A stretch of 64,000 nt of DNA from Cruorifilaria tuberocauda (Eukaryota; Nematoda; Chromadorea; Rhabditida; Onchocercidae). The stretch spans positions 62,001 to 126,000 of the forward strand of contig JABVXU010000135.1 in the NCBI GenBank assembly GCA_013365365.1, written 5' to 3'. The translations under genes were made by a program, and so were the position numbers. This document shows positions 56,600 to 64,000 of this stretch, piece after piece. Position 1 is the first letter of the stretch, and each line of letters starts with the position of its first letter. Below the pieces are notes generated by a model. It was not told where the DNA came from and did not search any database. It was given only the letters and a program-made list of their open reading frames with translations.

Positions 56600-59500
56600 C
56601 TAAGATAAGACGGTATCGCTTGACATTGTCAAGCAAATTCTATACTCTTCTTTTGAAATTGCAGCATATAATCTTTGCGGTAAAGTTCGTGAACCAAGCG
56701 TGGGTCTACGCGCACCGCATCGCATGACGTATTGCCTCCTAAAAAGAAATTAGATTGTTTCCAAAAGACGTATACAAACACTGATAAAGCTTCAACTCGC
56801 TACATACTAGAAATTCTCTCATGTCAGAATAAACCTGGCTTTGGACTGCAAATAGTGAAGTAATTGCCTGGTTTTCTTATATTTTGTCTATATTAAGAAA
56901 ATTTGCGAATGATTTACCTGCGATATGGCATGTCTTCATCACCAGTGAGGATTTGCTCAAGGGTTCTTTTTTCGGTCCTGTAAAAGCATGAGAACAAGCT
57001 GCGCTTGCAGATTTTGAAAATATTTTATATTTATGGCTCTTGATTTTGAGTTTTGATTTAACAGAACTAATTCTACTTTTGGCTTTTTGTAAAAAGATTT
57101 GAAATCTTGACAAACTGATGTACACATCCTAATGCGTATAATACGTTTAAAAGCTGAGATATTGAAAACATTAACTTCTGAAATTATGACCGCCAAAAAA
57201 CTTGTATATTAACTATTAACTATGCCAGGGCGCAAAATAATGCCAGTAATCTGTTTTTCTATGTGAATAACAATAAGAAGTTACCTATTTGAGGAATTTC
57301 CCATAGAAGAACCAAAAAACAGGTTTTTTAGAGCTGATCCGACAGGTCCACATAAACCTCGAACCGGGACTCGGTAACCAGCACCAGCTTTTCCTCCATT
57401 AATAACACTTCTGCAATTTTGCTCGCCTGATCGTACAAGCAACATGACGAATTGTCGTATTTCACATTTCTCATCTTCAGTTAACTACAATTAAAACGTG
57501 TTACTGCTAAAAAAGATGGATGAAAATGAATTAACACGAAATAAGAATTTTGGACAATGATTAATTTTATCCATGATCCCGGTAAAATTTACCGATCAAA
57601 CAACAATATAGTTATCTAAGTTTGTGCAAATTTAGTAGAATTAAATGTATTTCAAGTTATTCATTTTTCACACAATTACCATTACATATCTTCTCTAATT
57701 TTACAAAATAAAAATCGAATCGAAGAGATACAATTATGAAAACTTGCTATTTCGATGAAATAGTTCCACTAAGTAAAAGATATCTTTGAAAACTGTTCGA
57801 GTAGTATGAATAATATAAGAATAAAGTATACGGATAAAATTTAATAAGTAGTATAAGAATAAAATTTGTGACGAAAATATTTCAAAAGAAAGCTGAGATT
57901 TTGAAAACACTGACTTCTCGAAATTATGACTATCAAACAGTTTTTATTCAACTTTTATATGAACTTTCCAAACAACCTAATTAAAGAAGTTCAGAAGATA
58001 AACAGCTAACCTTCTTATCAATCGCAGAGACTAACTGTGTATAAAGTACATTGCAGCAAGCAATCACTCCCTCAACTTGAGTCATATCCTTGACAGCATC
58101 TAAGTAATCTTCCAAATCATCGCTCCTCGTACACCCCGAAATTTTTTTGCAAAGAGTGAGTAATTTGTCTCCAATAAAAGCAAAATACAATTTCGCTACA
58201 ATTATTCAACAGTGACTTAATTATCTAATAGTGAATGATGAAATTGAAAAATTAGCTATGAATTTCAAAGTCCTCTAACAAAAGAATAAACACATATCAC
58301 TTCGCGCACGACATCCTCACAGAAAATTTGGTTTCAATAACTTCTTGAGAATGGAATTTGCCAGCAATTCAAAGTATTAAGTACTGATACATTAGCGCTC
58401 CCGACACTTTTAAGCGATCCGTAAATATGTACTTCATTTTAGTATTCGAACCAAATGTATTTAGCCGACAGATCAAACAAAATGTTTAACTGAGTTGTAG
58501 AAAAATACACTGAAAAGCTATATCATATTGATAAAAAACTAACATTCATCTACTAACTGTGTGGATGCACATTTGAACAAAACTGGTAAGATATAAAAAA
58601 TCAATTTGGATACTGTGAGATTTTCGAAATCACTAATGATCTGGAAAATGAGATTCATTTCTTAATTTAAAAGCAAATTATCGACTTTGTCGATGTGATA
58701 GTAGTATTAATAAGTCTACGAACTAAAAATTAAGATGTGCAAGGTGGCTGAGATTCAGTTACTTCAAAATTGAACAGAAAACAAAAATATAAAATGGATT
58801 GAACTTATACAGAGCCATTACGCGATATTTGATATCTTTTTCTGAAAATTAAAATGGATGGCGATTACCTTATTAGCCGCCTTCAGGTCATCAAATAGCA
58901 TCTTTTGACGACAAGCAGGTCTCGGTTGTGCTTGATTCCACGTCTGCCGCCATGTATTATCTTCGCCCGTCATGCGACTTGATAAGTGACCTTTAAAATA
59001 TGCTGATAGATTGTCGTAATTAACAGCTGACAATCCAGGAAATCGTACACACAAATTTAAACAAAGAATAAGTTCAAAGCTTACCTTCGCTTGTATTTTC
59101 ATCATTTACGATAAAGTCACGGGGAGAATGCCACCTTACAAAATCTTCAAAACAAGAATCCGGATTGGCGGCCTAAAATAAAAGTGACTTACGTAATTCA
59201 TAGCATGTGAGCATTAGTAAAAAGAAGTTTCTTACTTTAAAAGCTTCCATGTCTGAAAAAAGTGGATCCAATTGTGCTTTCACTCGTTCTTCAGGATCCT
59301 TCAACGAAGCTAAATATTCAGCATGTTTCTCGAGCATATCTTCGGTTACTGGGACACGACTCTGAAAAATACTTATATACGAGGAGGATAAGAGACATGA
59401 TGAACATAAGCAGACAAACAAACCTGTGTAACAGGTTCATATATTAGCCTGTCAGGGAAATGGAAGAGTCGCAACGTGCTACAAGGTTTCAAACGCCCTT

Positions 59501-62500
59501 CTGCTCCTGAAGAGTCTGGTTCTTCTCTTAACATTTCTTTATCAATTTCTTCTAACGATTCCAATGCGTCAAAAAATTCATCTTCTTCTGCAACATCACA
59601 TATAATGTGATCTTGAATCATCCATAAAGTCGTAAGAAAGATTTTAGCCACATATCGGATAATAAAATTAAAGTATGTACCTGACTTACACAACTGCCAC
59701 TTCTGCATAAAAGAGTTTTTCGACTCCCGTCGTTTTTTAGCCCTAACTGCACATTGTAAAAGCTGTAGATTCTGGTGAAATTTACAGGTAGACAAGTCCG
59801 GATCCACTGATTCATCCAATCTATACAAACTTATTGTTCGAAAGAAGTGGAAAAAAATTCATAATAAAATACAAATATTACAAACGATCTGCTGCTTAGA
59901 TTATAAGCCTGGCTACTATGATATTTAACAAATTTAATAATACATACCCAGGAATATACGAATTCTTGTCATAATGTTCCTGTAATTCATACGTGACAGC
60001 AGACCATAAATAAGAAAATCCAGCCGATGAGTAGTTCTGACCACACAACACTTGGGCAAGCGCAACAGAAATGCGACAAGTTAAGCTAGATTCTGGAGCC
60101 GATTTACACGTGGCTAATATATCCTTTAAGAATTTTTAAATTAGGATGCTATGTTGTTGATTTTACAATGCAACGAGAATGAAAAAAAAATTAGTGTACT
60201 AGAGAGAATAATATCCACGCTATGGATATAATTTTAAACTGAACATTGTTACGACAATGAGCTTGGCAATGTATCGATACCGAAAATTGTGATCGACAAC
60301 GTTCTGTAAAAGAACTAAATGCGAAATCCATCTGTACTATGCATATTTCGGCATTAACATTATAAAATTTTACTGTATTCATGATAACGGAATAACTTAC
60401 GCTAAGTTTCTCATAAATGTCCATTGTGTTTCCGTCTTCTTTCATGCCTTCAGCATGGCATGTTTTTGAGTTCTGTACACTTTTAACTGCACTACCTGGA
60501 CAAGGACTTGATGTTTTTCCCATTGAGCATACCGATTCAACATCAACATTGCACGGAGTGTTATAACTTGGCAAAGTGTGTTCTCGCTTCGCCCTTTCAA
60601 ACACTTTATCAATCCATTGCTGAATAATGCCCTATAAGACATACTTCAAGTTAAACCGATTAGAATATTACAACCTATTAATAATTCCAAATAAAGGAAA
60701 AACAGTAACAAAAAATAAACGTACGGATTCTAAATAATTTTCATTTGTAATGCGATCCGTGCTTCTGATTGAAATATTTTCTGGTACTGTTGGAGATAAT
60801 AATGAAGACAATGCTCGACTTACATCCTGTCTTGAATGATCCCATTTTTGAAGAACTAAACTTGAGCCCTCTTGCGACTCAGCAGTTTCTAACAATTTTC
60901 TCAAGCAAGAACCTTAAAGAAACAGTAATATAATAATTACCTGCTTCCCATTATTTGACAGATCATTAGCAGACTTTTATTATTGGAAGAGTTATATCAT
61001 CATTTCTTATAGCTGCATCATTTTTTGAATAATAAACTGATCAAAAAATGAAAGTTAAAAGAAGCTACATTGAAACGCTGTATTCCTCAAAATCATGTAA
61101 CATTTGAAGGATAATGCTTATTCTGGCAAGTTTTTCAATAAAGAAAAATGAAAAGAATGAGTTGAACATGAGAAATTTCGAAAGAGTGGTTTCTAGAAGT
61201 CCACAAAAAATAGAAACTGATGAAGCTTTATAACCTACAAATCCTAAAATTACAACTTACTCATAAGACATGGCGTATTCTTGTGTATTGAAACCCATGC
61301 ACTCCATGTTAAGGCTCTCTGAGGATCTAAATTGGAAAAGTTCTGTTCTTCCACAGCAACCCCTCTTTCGATATTTGACCAAATCGCTGACAGCCCAAAT
61401 TCCCTGAAACGATAAATGAAAGATTGAAAACATGTACTGATAAACAGCTTTAAACCATTCTGAGGGCATAAAATTTAGAGCTGAACTTACTCAATTGCAT
61501 CTGTAGTAGCACCAAACGGAAGATGAGAAATATCAATAATGCTTGTGTCTTCTGTTGGTATCAATTCTTCCTCAGTTAGGATATTTTTTTTAGAAAATGC
61601 ATAACAGGGCTTATCCTTAAAAGAAAACGAATACTTTAAATTTGCATTACGAAAAGTAAGCATGGTCTTGAAAAATAATTTCAACTATAACACGCAGTAA
61701 CTTGAGACACACTTGAAGTATATAATCGAACTGCATAGATATTCGTAAATTCTCTTCATCCATTAAAGAAGACTGCTGAAACAAAAATTAATCAGCTCTG
61801 CACAACAACAACCTGCACATCTTTCAATCGAAAATTAAACTTAAACAAATAAGGAATGGATAAAACGCACCAAAGTTTCTCTAAAGATATCTAAGCATCC
61901 CGATAAATGACATCTTAACGGGTGACCTCGACGTTGGTGAACTGACTCGAAATTAGTGCGCATGGAGTTATTTTGACAGACACCGAAATAAAGTTGTCGT
62001 TCTCTTTCGCCGTATTGTACAAATATTGGTAAAGCACTAAATGATGTTTGGATGCTTTTAAAAGCGTACTTTTAGAAGCCATCAAACTGAACAAATCATT
62101 GATTACGATGAATTCTGACACAGAATAAAAGAAAAATTCAAAACAACTGCATTTCTTGACACCTCACCACTTAATATGCACAGTTCTGCGATATGATTCT
62201 TTAGTCATGAACTCAAGAGAAAACAGGTCACAACTGTATGATATCAAAACATACCATCCAGCTTTTCCAGCAGATTCTGTGATGGATGACAATAACCCTC
62301 GTAGCTGGTCTTCATTCGACACTTTGTCTAAATGCCAGTCAGACGGTGTCAGTAAAATGAATTCGAGGACCCCAAACTGTAATAATCACAAACCCATATC
62401 AGCAATACCAAGAGCACCAAATAATTACTGCAGATGTTTCTTCTTAAATCATACATACCGAATGCTCACAAATTTTTATGACTCACTTGGTTGCAAATAA

Positions 62501-62943
62501 TGGATCCTGGACAGAAGTCTGTCTCAGATGACCAAAACAGTCGCGCAGCATTGGTTAGAAAAGAATCCGAAGCTTCCATATTAATTACATTTGACTTCGT
62601 TGTTCGTTCTATTCGTTGAAGATTTTTCGGCCAGTAATAGGTAACAATCAAATGATTATTACCGTACGTAATCTTTTCATATTTCGAATCCCACTGACAT
62701 TCCGCCAATTCTGTCTAGAATATGCACTCACTATACAGAATTCTACTGAGAATATAACTGACATTTCCATACCTTTGTAAAGGAATAACTGTTGCAGCTG
62801 TCACCACAAAGATTCCATTTACGCAGTAACTGCTCCAATTCAGCACATAAACCTTCTCTGATTGTAACAATAGTAAAATCTTCAATTTCAAAGACATCCT
62901 CATCGTGACCTTCCGAACTTGAGGGCACCGATGCTGAAGTCAT
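56600..62943 (-). CDS. RAB3GAP1: Rab3 GTPase-activating protein catalytic subunit, 987 aa
   Basis: Twenty exons (62773-62943, 62487-62714, 62255-62376, 61871-62054, 61713-61775, 61491-61615, 61261-61403, 60725-60912, 60401-60631, 59948-60123, 59681-59820, 59424-59587, 59236-59361, 59085-59172, 58869-59002, 58544-58640, 58011-58195, 57285-57484, 56918-56977, 56600-56738) join in phase with length 987 aa (human 981). With RAB3GAP2 the protein acts on RAB3 and as exchange factor for RAB18, in synaptic vesicle release, ER shape and autophagy; worm name rbg-1. Landmarks shared with human: DVFEIEDFT near the start, DISHLPFGA, the acidic EEDEFFDALE, EPVTQ, FSDMEAFKAANP, FEDFVRWHSPRDF, the GAP-active region around PRPACRQKMLFDDL with a conserved Arg, SVINGGKAGAGYRVPVRG and the C-terminal block LPQRLYAAISKEEYR. 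ATG at 62941-62943. Confidence 0.97.
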
Positions 62944-63249
62944 AATTGCTATCCTGAAGTAGTACTGAATATCCTATATTCATTCTATTAATCCTTGAAT
63001 TCATCACTTTATAACGCCATGTTACATACATAAGCATTACATACATATACATTCACCTTCTTCCTTTCTCTCATCTAAGATTCATAACATTTGACCCCAC
63101 TTCTAGCCATGCTATCATCCCCCATTCTATTACAACTACAACAACTTGTGTCATCTATTTACTGTATTTCACTTGTGATAGATAAGAATTATTTAACGCA
63201 GCCGGCGAAATGAGTCGTCGAACGCTTCATGAGAATAAGATAACATTAG
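62944..63249. promoter_or_regulatory. likely promoter region of RAB3GAP1, possibly shared
   Basis: Upstream flank of RAB3GAP1. If the plus-strand exon at 63250 is real, this would be a divergent promoter of about 300 bp. No specific site was identified. Confidence 0.3.
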
Positions 63250-63333
63250 GAGCAAGGAGGAAGAACAATGAGAATATTAGCTCAAGCGGCAAAAGAGATT
63301 GATAATAACTGTTGGGAACAGTATTACAAAGAG
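63250..63333 (+). CDS. candidate exon of a divergent gene running off the window
   Basis: After acceptor ACATTAG, 28 codons in phase 0 read EQGGRTMRILAQAAKEIDNN and CWEQYYKE and end at donor GAG|GTAATG. A second overlapping frame from ATG 63210 (MSRRTLHENKITLGARRKNN) is also hydrophilic and coding-like and ends at TGA. Both cannot be used at once. Codon content is unlike the noise around it. Family unknown. Confidence 0.3.
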
Positions 63334-64000
63334 GTAATGGAGATGTTTGACACTTATATTAATTAGTAACTTATCAGGAAAGCTAATAAGAGCGATGATA
63401 CATGGAAACAGATCTACAGTCTGTTGTTTTGCTTGCTACGATGCAGTTTCGATGTTTCATTTAAGCTTCTCTTCCTTCTAAGTTTCAACTATCGGGATGG
63501 AAACTGCATCTTTTAATTTTTTTCAACTTGATTTTGATTTAAATGCTGCTCATTTTATTAAACATTGAAAGAGATATACGAACGAATCATTTTTCTTCCC
63601 AAAACGTAACATTTCTTAACTAACATTTCCATCGCCATAAGTTTATTATCCATTTTCAGTCAAAAATTTTTTAAATCAGCCTTCATTAACCTTTATCCTG
63701 CACACGTTTACCATCTAATCTCGCCTATTACTCCGTTGTTTTCATAATTTAAATGATTGACATTTTTTTCAAATTTCAAAAAACAACTAACTTTAATGAA
63801 TTCAGAAAATATTCAGCAAAAAACTTCACTTCTCAAGCATAAAAATATTATTTATTGGCGGGAATCATCCTTTGGTGATTCAGCTAGCCAATGACATATA
63901 AACGTATAGCAATAACACCATCATTCTCATATCATTAATTTGTTGACTGGAAAATAGATAAGCTGAAATCGCAAGGGAAAAATTCAGAAGAGCTTGGACG
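63334..64000. other. right edge, nothing recognised
   Basis: AT-rich sequence to the window end without an exon I can support; it could be intron of a gene starting near 63.2 kb. Confidence 0.4.

Noticed and set aside
59373..59828. Minus-strand open frame of 151 codons
   Set aside because: It is RAB3GAP1 exons 11 and 12 read through the intervening intron, not a separate gene.

Overview
The window looks like nuclear DNA of a nematode, most likely a clade III / filarial-type species. It is strongly AT-rich, genes are split into many short exons (about 50-340 bp) by GT-AG introns of roughly 60 bp to 2.5 kb, acceptors end in TTTCAG or TTTTAG, and a worm-type RAF kinase and a divergent tyrosine phosphatase sit among housekeeping genes. 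The species call is inference. I worked by eye, joining exons only when splice sites and codon phase agreed across every junction.

Layout. 0-11.4 kb, minus strand: the 3' part of the window-edge gene (a small predicted secreted protein, 4-564), a complete ZNF330/NOA36-type zinc-finger protein (1523-4026) and a gene fusing a PH domain to a divergent actin-like fold (5058 to about 11351, 5' end not found). 11.4-28 kb: a gene-poor AT-rich stretch holding a possible two-exon minus-strand gene (17921-20635), an orphan minus-strand terminal exon (17267-17377), orphan plus-strand exons near 22 kb and the 3' exons of an unrecognised plus-strand gene (27004-28311). 28.7-44.3 kb, plus strand: three complete genes in a row, pantothenate kinase (28674-32255), a GPAT3/4-type glycerol-3-phosphate acyltransferase (34837-38156) and RAF/lin-45 (39765-44340). 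44.3-52.8 kb: no gene recognised. 52.8-55.8 kb, plus: a receptor-less tyrosine phosphatase with a changed WPD loop. 56.6-62.9 kb, minus: a complete 20-exon RAB3GAP1 (rbg-1) gene, convergent with the phosphatase. A possible divergent plus-strand exon lies at 63.25 kb.

The genes are not an operon or a pathway. Pantothenate kinase (CoA supply) next to an acyl-CoA-using acyltransferase is a suggestive but probably coincidental pairing. The most unusual items are the PH-actin architecture, two GC-AG introns that both use a GCATGT donor, an acidic tail grown from a GAT-type trinucleotide repeat, a tRNA-Met-like hairpin element in an intron, and the altered WPD loop of the phosphatase.
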